A stretch of DNA of 64,000 nt from Blasia pusilla (Eukaryota; Marchantiophyta; Marchantiopsida; Blasiales): positions 10,044,001 to 10,108,000 of the forward strand of contig CM114275.1 of the NCBI GenBank assembly GCA_050084515.1, given 5' to 3'. Under the pieces are notes generated by a model. It was given only the letters and a program-made list of their open reading frames with translations. It made no database searches and was not told where the DNA came from. How positions within the stretch are numbered: the stretch's first letter is position 1; every line of letters begins with the position of its first letter. A program made the translations under genes and the position numbers. Shown piece by piece: positions 46,601-59,900 of the stretch.

Positions 46601-47619
46601 AGTATTTTCCATTTCGTTTATATTTGCTAGATTGTCTTCATTGGGATTCCCTTCTACACTAGGGTGCGCTCATTTCAACCATGCCAAGGACCTTCTCGTG
46701 AAGGGTTTCAATCTTTCTACGGTCTTCGGCCTAGGGTTATTCTTTACATGAGTGTGTAGGAGGATACGCTTCATTTTTTTGATTTGGGACCTGCCTTTCC
46801 TCATCTGTCAAGGAGCCTCAAGACACTCATTGGTACATGGCTGCTCTAGGTGTGCATGTGATGCGGTATTTAACTTTGTTCCGTTAAGTATCCTTATGTC
46901 CAAACCCACTTGTACATTTTATCTAGTTTCTAGAGAAATCTTCAATTACACATGGTGCTGCATTATTTTATTTATTTATTTTCTAATTGTTATGTTGTGT
47001 TGTGCTTCGTTCGGTACGTAGTGTGTTAGGTACAATGCCAACTGTACTGTTCCAACTTTTTAATCGAGATTTTTTGTTCTTGAGCGAGTAGAGGAGGTAG
47101 GTTAAAGGGTGGCAAAGAGTAGGATAATAGCACCATGTCTATCCAGACTAAGTTTCAAGATGCCATCAGGTTGTATTCCTTACAAATATATCTAAAAAAA
47201 CTTGAGAAGATTACAAGCTCTCTCTCTCAAGGAACCAAGGTGCGGATGAAACATGGGTCAACCCCATGATACATAGCAAATCTAGTATAGACTTCTTCCT
47301 AGTTGATATAGTTTGCAAGCACTTGCATCCGCACTCCAAAATGTATGTGGAAGATTGGATTTTCTTAGGGTTTCTGTTGGAAACTTACAAGTGTGTAGAA
47401 TAGGAAGTGAGGGACACGAGGCTCAACTTGGGTTTCTCACCCAAAGCATGCTTGGTGAGAGACCATGTTTGATTAGACTCATACTTTTAGAAGAAGGAAT
47501 TAGCCGAATTTCTAATTCTGAAAAATAAGGGAGCTAGGTAAGTCTGGTAAGATGAATATCGTCCAAATTCTTGACATCAAAAACATGATGGAGGCATCGC
47601 AAAAAAACATGGTTTCCAA

Positions 47620-50206
47620 GATTGTGTGTATAATGTGTTTAAAAGACTTTCAAGAAGGAAAAATCAAGCGTATTTCCTCTAATAAATTTGAATGGAGTCT
47701 TATCATAAACTTCCGTTGTTGGAGTTTGGGTGATTGAGAAGACTGCATATGCTACAGCCATTACCCAATATATCTTAGGCATGTTCTTCTCATTCAGTGT
47801 AATACGTGTGATGTGTCGCCTCAACAATATGTCGATTCTTCTGCTCAGCTACTCCATTTCTTTGTGGAGTTTAACGGCATGTCACTTTTTGTTGGATGCC
47901 ATTTTGACGTAAATAATCATCAAACTCTATTGAAAGATACTCTCCTCTTCCATCACAACCTAATTTAAGAATGTATTGTCTATTCTTGTTCTCTATCTGA
48001 ATTTCGGATATCTCAAACAGTGAGAATACTTCTAACTTGGCTTTCGAAAAGTATACTCATATATATCCAAAGAAGTCATCAATAAATGAAACAAAGTACT
48101 GGAAACCTCTAAGACTATGTTGTGATCTTGTTCATACATCATTGTGAATCAACTCCAATATCTTAGATGCTCTTCTACCTTGCTTTAGAAATGGAAATCT
48201 ATCTTTTTTTTAAATAGGCTACCATGGCACACCTCTAACATAGTAGGACTCGATAATTTAGGAAGTCCTATTACTAGATTAGATGATGAAAGACTCTGTA
48301 ATATTTGAAGATTCAAATGCCCAATTCTTTTATGCCATACATTTAGATGTGTGACTTAATTGTTGGTCAGTTTGACCATACATTGTTGTTTGAATTGTTG
48401 GCATAAAAACATCTAATTTGAATAGTATGCAAAGATCTTATTCCTTTGGCTATCATAGTTAGGTAATCCTTTGTTTTAATGAAACAACCATTTATATTAA
48501 ACTTCACATAATAATCATGTTCCACTATTTATCCCATAGAGATCAAATTTCTTGCAATGGTAGGAACATAGAGAATATTTCTCAGAGCACAAAAACCATT
48601 TCACGCTATTGGAACTTTATTGGTATGCATGATATGATGTTGAGTATCATCTTGTGTGAGCATTATACTAGGATCTTTCAAAGGCTATATACTACTGAAC
48701 CATTTAGATTGTGAGGTCATATGATTTGATACACCAAAGTCGATGCACCAATCTATTATCGAGTCTTTCTTGACCATGATCCCTTATGATGAGTCATGAC
48801 CAAGAGGTGCTTAATTAGTTTGTGAATGTTGTTATTCTAGATACTGCACTTAGTGTTATTGCTCCGTATAGTTTTGTTCTTGTAAAGCTCCGATTCTCAT
48901 ATTTACCTTCTTCTTGAAATAAAATTTTGCATAGTGACCCTTTATCCCATGTAATTGTAGGATTAAGGGACCCTCTCTTTCTCACCTCGACCCCAACAGT
49001 TTCCACCATCATCATCCTGTGATTGTATCTAGGAACGGTTCATAGTTGACTGAGTGAAGTTATGTGGAGTGTCTCTTCCTCCATATGTTTGATATCCACA
49101 ATGACCATGGAAGCTTCTACCCTGACCTCCACCTCTGTTTGATCCATTACTTACAAATAGCGCACTCTCTTGTGTACTAGACGAGCTACGGCTCCCAACT
49201 AGGCGCATCTTCTCATTAATTAATGGTGGGACTAACTCTTCAAAGGTTTGATATTTTTCTATCACATAGATAGAGGTCTCAAAATACTTATAATCTTTTG
49301 GAAGGCCTCGAAGAGTGAAAAAAATGATATCATCATCTTATATAGTTATTCCAATGTTATTCAACTAATGTGTTTGATTTTCAAAACATAATGATTGATG
49401 TTTTGCGATCATTTCCTCACCTCGTTGAATTGTTGTTTTAATTGAACTTTCTTTTGCTTTTATACATGTCTGGAACAACTTTTCCAATGCATCCCAGGTC
49501 CCTTTTAGAATATCAACATCTTGAATATGACCAATCATTAGAAAACTGATTGTTATTGAAATGTAGTGGATAACTTGCCTTGCACTTTTGTTCCAAGCGT
49601 GAACATGTAAGTCTCTTGAGTCTTCCTCTCGTTTGGCTTCCATAGTTTTTGACCCATAAGAAATTTCTTCATGCGAAACTTCTAGACATTATAGTTATGT
49701 TTATCTAGCTTCTCGTTTGTGATTGTTGTTGAGGAATATTGTATGAAGAACGATTTTACTTACATAATATAATTTCATACTCTCTACTGCTTCAATTGAA
49801 GACAAGACCACTCCTACATAAAAATTTACTTGATATTTCCAAAATTGACCAGGTGAATGGAAGATCTAGTTGAAATTGGCCCATAGAGAGCAAACTACAT
49901 AACTTTCCTTTACTTAAATTGCTATTATAGGAGCTCAAAATGTTAGAATCAAATAATTTTGGATACGTTGGAAAGCTTTCGATAAGCCTGGTCCCCTTCT
50001 CAATTATATAAGGTATGAATAAGCAACCCTAACCCTAATCCTAACCAAAGTCTCCAATTATACTAACTATAGCTAACTACTCCAAGACTAAATGAAGATA
50101 ATCGTGCTTAACTAGCTAACCAAGATTAAGCTTTCTTACTTCATGTGAGCATCAAATGCAACAATTTGTGTGTGTTATGAGCTTAATTATAACTTAGTCT
50201 TCAATA
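47620..50206 (-). mobile_element. Broken Ty1/copia element (LTR, gag, protease, integrase)
   Basis: On the - strand a truncated LTR starts at 50206 (TATTGAAG). It breaks near 49990 and joins directly to leader sequence. Gag (49643-49365) carries the copia gag pattern DILKGTWDALEKLFQ. A Gly/Ser-rich stretch and a degraded zinc knuckle follow (49265-48930). The protease region near 48760-48720 shows D-F-G-V-S-N-H-M, where active elements have D-S/T-G-A. Integrase remnants run to about 47640 (KNMPKIYWVMAVAYAVF, TPFKFIRG). No reverse transcriptase follows, so the element is truncated at its 3' side. Many stops are present. Confidence 0.85.
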
Positions 50207-50576
50207 TTATTATTCAGGTAGTGGGAGCTCCTCTAGAGCTTGACCACTTGTAGTTTATATGTTAGAGTAGACGTAGGAAGAGTTCCATAGTTATTTTGAG
50301 ACCTCTTTATGTAAATTGGAGCTTACACCAGGTCAATGTAGTCATTCGAATCCAGACAGAAGCATGTCTGAGTTGTTTTGGGTATAGCACGGGCCAATGA
50401 ATTTAATAGAATGTAGTGGTTGTTTAGGAGGCCACATGTACAAGCTTGGGGTCTCAGGTTTCATGGCGAGTGGAACTGCATATAGAACACTCCAAGTAAT
50501 CAAATTTTACATTTTCATAGACTATCTATATTTTTGTATATGTTTTTGCATAGGTGTTATTGTGAGAACGCAACGC

Positions 50577-50770
50577 ACTAGAAGAAAATGACAGATTTTA
50601 TGACTCAAAACCCAATGACTAGACACCTTAATATGACTTTGTTATGAGTGAGTTGGTCATGATATGCACACGTAATCATGTATGTAGTCATATTCAATTA
50701 CATTCAAAATTAATTTGACTCATTAGAGTAAGAGTTAAAAAATGACTTCAAACTTAGGGTCACAAAACCA
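50577..50770 (+). mobile_element. CACTA-type terminus
   Basis: Starts CACTAGAAGAAAATGAC, the inverse of the TTTTCYTCTAGTG ends at 7157 and 12592. It is followed by TGACTCA/GAGT-rich subterminal sequence to about 50770. No matching right end lies downstream, so this is a solo end. Confidence 0.6.
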
Positions 50771-51063
50771 TGTCAGTCTAAACATATGAAGTTAGGTGGA
50801 AAAATGCAAAGACATAGCATCCACATCTGCGTCCACAGGAATCTTATAGAGAACCTTTTTCCCACAAAGAGGGAACGACCACCCTTGGCGCACGGCAAAG
50901 GGTTGGAAACAAGGCTTGAGAGAGCGCATACAACCGATAGCAAAAAAGTGCAATAGGAGGGTAGGGGAGGGCAAAGGACGATGAAGGCTAGTGTTAGGTT
51001 ATGTGTAATAGCAAGACAAAGGTGTGAGGAGCCACAATTTGAGAAAGAGAGAGTGCAGATGAC

Positions 51064-51067
<4 letters not shown>

Positions 51068-51124
<57 letters not shown>

Positions 51125-51127
51125 AAG

Positions 51128-51202
<75 letters not shown>

Positions 51203-51345
51203 AATAAAGAGAAAAAGAAGTGCAGATGACTGAGGAGAGAGAGAAAGAGAAAGAAATAAAGAAAGAAAGAGAAAAAGAGAGAGAGAGAGAGAGAAAGAGA
51301 AAGAGAAAGAAATAAAGAAAGAAAGAGAAAAGGAGAGAGTACTCC
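51068..51345. repeat. (GA)n and (GAAA)n compound microsatellite
   Basis: A GA run (51068-51120) passes into a GAAA run (51121-51207), then into mixed purine sequence to 51345, including a second copy of the flank GTGCAGATGACTG (51052 and 51221). The long open frames on both strands here are repeat artefacts. Confidence 0.95.
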
Positions 51346-51389
51346 TCCAATAGTAAGGATCATGGACTTTTTTTTATTATGATCCCCTA

Positions 51390-51693
51390 GAAACCTTACT
51401 TATTAGCGCAACAGTTTTGGGGCAATGAATCTAGGCTACAAATATGTTGAACATTTTTGTTGTTAGAAACATTACTTACTAGTGCAGTAGCTTTGGGCAC
51501 TGAATATAGGCTACTGAATATGTTGAACAATTCTGGTGTTAGAAAAATTACTTACAAGTGTAGTAGCTTTGGGAAATGAATCTAGACTACTGAATATGTT
51601 GAACAATTCTCGTGTTAGAAACATTACTTACTAGTGTAGCGGCTTTGGATAATGAATCTAGGCTACTGAATATGTTGAACAATTCTCATGTTA
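51390..51693. repeat. 76-bp tandem array with dispersed relatives
   Basis: Four units start at 51390, 51466, 51542 and 51618, so the period is exactly 76 bp. Each holds ACTTACTAGTG, GCTTTGGG and GAATATGTTGAAC blocks. Single diverged units occur at about 52025-52120 and 52255-52345. An adjacent block (AAGTAGTRTTTGTCGTARCC) is also repeated at 51838 and 52362, so a larger segment was duplicated. Confidence 0.85.
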
Positions 51694-52849
51694 CTAGCTT
51701 AGAAATATCAGTATGGTGCTCATTGCTTTGGTTATGGTATCCACAAATGATTTATCATGTGGACCCACAATTCAAACCTTGTAGGATTGGTTGCACAATC
51801 TCTTTAACCTTCTTCCCTTATAGAGAATTTGAGCCATTAAGTAGTATTTGTCGTAGCCTCGTAACCATAGACCCCATGCCCTGGTTGGACGATGCTTGAG
51901 AGTGGGCTGGGTAAAGAGAGAGGAAGAAGTGATCATGACGAAGGTACAAAGCTTCCAAGTGTCCACCAGAAAGCTCTTAACCACACCATGTACTTTACCT
52001 TATTGGAATCCCCAATAAACATTACTTACCACTGCATAAACTTTGGGCAATGAATCTTGGAAACTGATAATGTTGATACATTTGGTGTTACCAGCTTAGC
52101 AACATCATCATATACCCTTGCTCTGTGTGTTTTGAATTTTGTGCAAGAGATCACAAAATGTCTAGAGGTTTCATCCCCATCATTACACAAGGCGGTAGGG
52201 ATTAGTTATGTTCCCATCTTGCTCTTCTTATGCATCTAGGGGCCGGATTTTATGCAATGATGCAACAACTTTGGGCAATAAATCAAGGGTCTGATAGTGT
52301 TTCACAATTCTGGTATAGCCAGCTTAGCAATATTAGCATATGCTCAAAAGACTGTACTCATTAAGTAGTGTTTGTCGTAACCTTGCGACCATAGACCCCG
52401 TGCCCTCGTTAGACAATGCTTGAGACTAGGATGAGTGTAGAAAATACTTCTTTGATAGCATATTGTTCCTCTTTAGAAATATCAACTATGAAGCACGATG
52501 GTTTCCAAGCAAGGCTATCAACCAATGCCCCATCTCTCCTAATATACCTATTTGCCCATTCCTTGATATGAGGGTGTATCCATCAGATCCTGATTTTGAT
52601 GTCTTTGTAAGATGGCCCATACTAGAGGCAATCCATTTTGAAACTTATCAAAACCCAACAACATGAAAAGCTGATATTATGAACACAAAAATCCAACAAT
52701 TTAGAATTCAAATTATAATGTGAAAAGCTAATTCTATGAGGACAAAAATTCAAATGTTCAGAATTCATATAGATAATGTAATGACATTATGGTGACAAGA
52801 TTTATTTTATGCAGCCTGGGTATTCAAAGAAGATAATGTGACAATGGAG

Positions 52850-53900
52850 AGTTGCCTCTGAACTCACCCTCTATGTGTTTGTGCCATTAGTCATATCCTT
52901 GGTGATAGCTCCACCGTTATTAAGCAGTAAAAGATTTTGAAGCATCCAAGGCGTAGAAATGACCAAGCATAAAGGTTTGCCCAAGCTAGACATAGCCTCC
53001 CTATAGTATATGACATTTTCAGGATGAGCTACAACCCAATGTTGGATTGCAATAGCATCATCGCTTTCATCATAATCCCCTTCTCGTCTTCGCATTGAAT
53101 GCTTAATATTAAGGATATATTGCAATTTCAACATAGCATCTATGTCCCACGCTTGATCCTAATTGGGATTTTCGCAAATATGTTCACAAATTCATCTCCT
53201 ATGCTCCTTCATGATATTTAGGGGGCTCACATTCATTTGCAATAAGCAATCAACAAAGTCCCTACAATGCAAACTCACTTTCGGGCAAGAATTTTATTTG
53301 CAATGTCAATGGTCTTGTCTAAGACTCTAAGTTACCTTGACACATCTGCTCCACCTTATCCACATGCTTGGAATGCATGTGCCTCAACATACAACAACTA
53401 GGACGGTCTTGTGAGGTTACAACGGCGAAGTGGAATTCACATCCGCGCCCCTAAGAAAGCCCAAGTCATCTACTCTAGGTTTTTGGTCAACTACCCTTGC
53501 ATCCTTTGCTGCAAAGGTCCAAATCAAAAACCCCATTAGGCAAAGAGGTCCAAAGAGACTTCCTATAATCTTGAGGTCCACCAGTATCGAATAGCAACAT
53601 GTATGTGTCCAAATTTGTTAGTCTTACTTTTGTGAAATGTGGTCAAGAAATACGCTTTGTGTTCATCATCGTGAATAAAGTCTTGAACTTTATTTGAAGG
53701 AATCCATGCCTCTTTTTAATGACCATACCAAATCAAGTGTTCACTTAAGAAATTGTCAGGGAAAGGATTTTTGGATTGAATCACATTCAAATGTGCCAGA
53801 ATATTCAACGTATTTCACCATTACTAAATGTTGATGAGGTGCACAATATCAGGTGGATGATGTAAGTTTGAGGATGGATGATTCCCATTCAATTTCGAGT
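52850..53900 (-). pseudogene. MULE-type transposase remnant
   Basis: On the - strand a Cys/His-containing segment (about 53440-53330: EFHFAVV, LLYVEAHAFQ) is followed at 53134-52871 by HPENVIYYREAMSSLGKPLCLVISTPWMLQNLL and DMTNGTN. The latter resembles the conserved 'I-x-T-P-W-Q-L ... D-x-T-F-G-T-N' block that carries the first catalytic Asp of MULE (Mutator-like) transposases. The Phe/His of that motif is Asn here, and many stops interrupt the segment. No inverted ends were found. The similarity is recalled, not searched. Confidence 0.5.
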
Positions 53901-56900
53901 GAAAAAGCTAGGAGGAAAAATTGAGTGTCAATAAATTCCACTTGAATATAAACAAAAGAATAAGTACAAGAAGATAAATGTGAAAAAACTATTGCACACA
54001 CTAATGAAGATATATGCTTGAAGGCTTACAAACAAACATGTAACATTGAAGGATAGGTTCACCATCCACGTTATAGATTCTAAGTATGCAATTTTATTTG
54101 AATATGACAACCTTGTCAATCCGATCCATATCACTCATCCATGTTCCTACATTGTACATTTTCCTGACCCGAGCCCACTACACACTTCCAATCGAGGGTA
54201 TAATTTAGGAGGAGGCGCACGTATGATGGACGAATCGCCTATGGATGGAGCACTATTGCGTTTTGGATGTTTAGGGTTTCTTCAGGTTTAGGGCTGGAGC
54301 ATGACACGGAGCCTAGACGGATGGAGTCCGTTTGCCTCTCCCCACGTATGGAGCTCAACCCTAAATGGGAAGCTTTTCTGTCTACAAATACAACTCGTCC
54401 ATTTAGGGTTTGTAGTGCATTATGAACCTATTAAGACCTAAATTTTGTGGTAATTGAAGTAGGTTAGGCAATGATGTTCAAATTGTAGAGATTGAGGGCG
54501 TAGACTAGAGGAATGGTGCTTCCAAGATTTGAAGAGCGAGAGACATGAGATTTAGGCCGGATTGGTCCCGGGATTTGAAACAGATTACACCCTTATTAGA
54601 GGCCTGATTACGAACGTATAGGAATAGTGGTTTGAAAATTGGAGCTAGAGAAGTGAGAATTAGGTAAGATTAGTTGGGGATTTTTTTATTACAAGCCTGA
54701 TTATGGAGCATATCGTGTTCACTCTAAGATTGTTTGAGGATTCTTTCTTATAAGTTTGCTGCCTGAAATGTGTTTAGTATAGCGTTCCACCCACTACCAT
54801 TATTCACGAACCGTGGTCCAAAATGTGGTGGCTAAGTGTTTCCGCTAGCTTGGTGGCCTTCAATGCAAGGTCACAGCTAAGTATGACCTTTGTACTCACT
54901 CAAGGAAACAATTGTACAAGTTTACATGCTCGGCAAGAATTGGAAAAGCATGCATTTAAGATTTGAGATTTCTGGTTCAAATATGAAAACTTCGTCAAAT
55001 TACCGACCAGAAAACTAGGTTTCTTTTTTCAAATTCCAAAAAATGACAAGTGTAACAAAATTACTAACCCATCTCGGAAATAAATCAGCGTGTCTAAAAA
55101 TCATGTGTGAGCAATGCTGCCGGTGCAACTTCAAAGGAAATTGCTTTCTCCCAAAGTTGATTTGCCACTAGAACTTGGTCAATGAATGTCCCACTGCAAA
55201 TTATCTCCACCTTGAGAACCTTTTCTTTATAACTCAAAGATATTGCAGTCTTTGTGGGAAAGAATTTATCTACGATGAATTTTTAATGTTTGTTTAAGAT
55301 TTTTTTTTTGAAAAGATTAAAAGAAGAATGAAGAAAGAAGTCATTTGTACTATTTTTGGAATGTCCCTTCATTTGAAAACTCTTCACCTCTTGACGCTTG
55401 GCACTTTAAGCCAATGGGATCGTTCACCTTTTAAACGAATAAAACCGCCCAAAATTGATTTTAAATAGCATTTGAAAATTGTGAGATTAACTTTGGGAGG
55501 TAACATAAGCTTATGCTAGTATAAGAATAAGAATGGACAATAAGTTATGGAAACATTAATTTATACACATTGGTCTTTTGAATTTTTTTTCAATTTCACC
55601 ATTTTCATTTTGAAATGGAATTTTCTAGTCTTAAAAGGTCAAATTTTTCACATTTTAGAGCAATGAAAAATTCAGGATGAATTAATCCGGTTAATTTATT
55701 TATTAAAATATTCTGATCTATTAGATTTTTCAAAAAAGATAAAAAAATAATTAAATCTGTATTCTTATGAGACACTGCTAAGGACACGTAAGTTATGCCA
55801 TGCACTGATCCACGTTAAAGAACTCACGTTTCATGAATTCCTCATCGTGTTCCATACAAATCTCTCTACGTGAGCACTTCCCTTACCAATCTCTCTATAT
55901 GACCCCAATAAACCGCGATCAAAAGTATTTTTGAAGAAAAAGTGACATGCCAACCACTAAAAAAACTGCATCTTCAAAGGATTAGCACTCCTGCCCTGAG
56001 TCCGATCAATAATCACAACTTCCTTTACTTGTGTACTCACTTATTGTCCGGTTGGGTAATGCAGTCAGGTGGAGTCTAGGCCCATTTCCGAAATCCAAAC
56101 TCTGAAAATTTTGGAAGTACGAGATAAAAGGCATGTGTCAGAAAAGCAAAGCTTCAAGTTAGACGCTTCCGTTGTCACTAATTAGGCTGCGGCCACCTGA
56201 AGGCACTCCTCTCGTAATAATATAGATTAAATTAACAATTTTGAGACCCTCCCTCCCCTCTCCCAACTTAAGTATTGCCTTTAATTCATCTTTTCACATA
56301 CACACGGAAGTATGGATTACTTTGGTTGAATCATCAAGGAACTCTCATTTGCTGCCTACATGGAGCTCCTTTGTAGAACCGACCATCTTGTGGATTCTCA
56401 GCCACACATGCAAATCCCCCGTTCACTCAACTTCTTTGACCTTTTCTGCAGCAAACGATGTGTTTGTCTTGCAGCCAATCCTTCACTAAATTTCAATATT
56501 AACCACCTCAGATTTTGAAACGGATGTGGAAGTCCTGTCTGTTTCTTGATCTCAAAATCAATCTGCCATCTTTCTTCAGACACGACAGCCACATCAGCCC
56601 ACATCATAAACGACTGGGGTGTACAAATCTATACTAGATTTGAGCACCCCAATCGTTTATGGCTAATTGCTACATTCATTTGTATCTGTCAGTTTGAGGC
56701 ACACAATGATTAGCAGTGAATGAAATGTGTGGCTGCTCAATTATACAACACTGGACGATGATCATAAAATAAGAAGTTCAAATGTCAGGCCCCTTCCACA
56801 ACACATCGGTGAATGGGTGGAGGTTGTGGTAGGCACCGCCATGAAACTGGAGATCTATGCACAGAACACACCGCTAGCACTTCCCATATTACATTTCTTG

Positions 56901-56947
56901 CGGAGGAGAATGACTCAAACAATGTCAAATATTGCCTGATTCCGCAT
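53901..56947. other. Repeat-derived intergenic DNA
   Basis: 54160-54420 is a copy of the family at 45100-45370. The stretch near 55129-55195 (GCCGGTGCAACTT, TTGCCACTAGAAC) matches the single-copy flank of the 187-bp array near 43870-43950. The remainder is AT-rich with no supported gene; 56240-56640 shows only unconvincing frames. Confidence 0.5.
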
Positions 56948-59900
56948 TCAGTGACGACCAAATAGGAAGTTCCAAATACTCAAAACAACAAAAAATAATT
57001 TCTCTACAGTAGCAATGATTGACATCTTCATAAAATACAGGAAAGACATTGGCCAGTAATATGGGTGCATAAGTCGGAAGAAGAGACTGATCAGGTGTCG
57101 CGAATTTCGACCCACCTGTAGCACATGCCAACAGAACAGAAAAACTCAGCTTTCTTGCACTGGCTAGCTGTGTGCTCTGCTCCCTTCTACCAATGATAGC
57201 CGACCCAAATCTACATGTCTGCACTAGATGAAAGGATACCCAAGGGGGAAAACAACAAACCCACACAATAAGACGTATAGGATGTTTTTTCTTGCACTCG
57301 AGGGAAAAATGTCCAAAAATCAAAGAGGATGGAAAAAACCCCCTCAAGAAAACAAATATATGGGCACCCATGCACTTAAACCATAGCCACCCAGGAATAG
57401 GCAAAGGGAGGACATTCTAAGATCCAACATTGTCAACTGAAAGAATCTAGGCTATCCACAAGTGATCCTTTAGCTACACTGGTGCAAGTATGTCAGCTCG
57501 TCAGTTAGAGGGGCTAGGTTTGGAGATCGGATTCCAAAAGAATTGTGGTTGATGTAAGGTGAGGTGAGGCTAGCACTCACCGGGAAAAGGCAATCCAAGG
57601 TCTCCCATGCAGCATGTCGGACAGGTCTTGTGGGATAGAGGGGCCCGCCTGGAGAAGTGAATCCATATAGGGCAGTCTTCAAACGTGTACTTGTAGGAAC
57701 ACGTATCTCCACACCTGCGACAATTCCACCAACATTGCTACTGATGAAATTTGTTAATATCTAGTTTGGTCATGCCCTAAAAGTAGTTAGTCAAGTACTA
57801 ACTTAGCTGGATACTAATTTAGTTAGCTGGAGATAACTTAGTGCTCCTCTATCTTTTTAGGGTAACCTCTAATTAGGGCTAGCCACCATAAGACATTTCG
57901 AGTATGGATCTGTTCAAGAAGATCTAAGGGCCAGAAATGCTCACCCTCATGTATATAATGTCTCTGCTTAGAGTCGGAAGGTAATTCTACAGTATGCACA
58001 GCTTTTGGTGAGGACTCTTGAGGCTCTTAGTGTGTCGTGCAGCACTGGCCCTGCTGCAGAGTGATCTGAGAAAAGGAAGAGAAATTGAGACTAAGTTCTG
58101 TGCTTGCTAGAGCCTCACTGGAAGGCAGGTCGTTTTGTCTAGATAGCTGATGGAGATTGTTTGTGCTCAGTGATGTGAGCCATGTGTGATCTCTGAGCTG
58201 GTGACATGTGAGGATCTGTGTTGTGAGTGCAAGGTGTGACTGTGTAGAATCCTTCCTAGTATCTAATATATAATAAGGAGTCACATCATGGTAGGGCTCT
58301 GATTTGGCAATAGAGTTAGGAACTAATTTGCTGATTGTATACAAACTGAAATCACAGATGGTTTAGCTGATGCTAGTTCTGACTTTGTACAAGGAGATAT
58401 TTCTGCTGGTCAATCTTTTTCACAGCTACAAGCACCTGAGGAGATGCACAGGACCTTATGGACAAACTTCCTACCTACATCTTATGAATACAATGATGTC
58501 CAGCAGACAAAAACTATTGAAACAGATTCTGATCTTTCAAGGCTCTGCTCTGGAGCTACTACTTCCCTCATGCTTAGAGGATGCTGATTATCTGGGCAAT
58601 TTGCAAGACGAGGTTTCACTGGTCAAGGAACAACTTACCTTTCAGAACCTCAGCAGACTTTAGATAATGGATCAGCACAGGTTCAACCTTAATCTTCTGC
58701 ATCTGAAAGAAGAATGAAAATGGTGAGTAATCTGTGCCCTCTTTTCTGTACACCCTTTGAACTCACTGCAACCAAGGTGGTGGAATACTTCACGGTTTTG
58801 AGTAGATCACCTGATCTGTCAGCTCAATAACAAATAGATCTGCTGGACCCAAATTCGTGGGAAACAGGGGAAAGTGCTTCAGGAAGTTGTCCAATCTGGC
58901 AACTGAGGAAATTTAAACAACCATGAGTCAGGCGTAGCTTCACAAACTCGTCCAAAAGGGAGACTTATAAGAATGCCCAAAACTAGGACCCAAATCCTGC
59001 CATCCATTCTCGAGCAAGTCAAGCACTACCACTGCTTAAATCTAGCTCGTACCCTGGGCACATCTCATCTCACTTCAGTTGCTGGGCCTTTTCATGATAA
59101 TGGAAGAAGAACCTGCACTCAGCCCAGTAACAACTATTATGAACGACATCACAAATTGTGCAGAAAGGCATAGCTTGGAAACTACAGTACCAGGTTCATA
59201 GAAGAGAAAGAACCTTGACATCATCAGAACAATATCGCGCCGGGCCTGGCCAAGAAACCATTAGTTAGCATCCATCAGAAGGTGACCATATGAATATCCA
59301 ATGAAGAAACATATATTTTGGACAGTTCCAACTGAAACCTAGATCTGAATGACACTAAGTCAGAAAAAATTGTCTGGGTAACAAGTAGGAATTGCTAATA
59401 CAGCTACAGTATTACTATTCTGTTCTGCCGAGGAACGACCTTAAGATTTGCCAATAAAACAGAATTAAGAGATACATGTAAAATTTATTTTTACTCCTTT
59501 TTAGTTAACTTTTAGGGTTTTCAGAGGTTTAGAGCACTCTCATTTTCTTCTCTAATCAACTTAGCATCAGCTGAAACCACTGGACAGACACACAAAAATA
59601 CAAGAACCAGTGAGCAGGCGCAAGCAAAAGTCAACGAATAGACCTCGAAACTGTCCCAACAAAAGCCTAGCAGTTGTAAACTAATCCTCTGAACATTGAG
59701 CTACCCTACCTTAATTTTTCAAGTCAGCAAATTTCTAAACCTTAACAAATGAACTGTCAAGGTACTTCTGGTCTTTTCATGTAAGATCTACAGGGGGGGG
59801 TGGGAGCACATAAAAAGAGACAGTGGCTCCTTCTGCCTGTTGCATAATAGTAAGGTGACTAAAGAGAACTTGAGTACCTGGGTAGGTAATCTATTCTGTG

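Noticed and set aside
50773-51363. Frames of up to 196 codons on both strands
   Set aside because: They come from GA/GAAA repeats; low-complexity only.
51390-51693. 76-bp repeats considered as a CRISPR-like array
   Set aside because: There are no unique spacers between constant repeats, and the DNA is plant nuclear; it is a plain tandem duplication.
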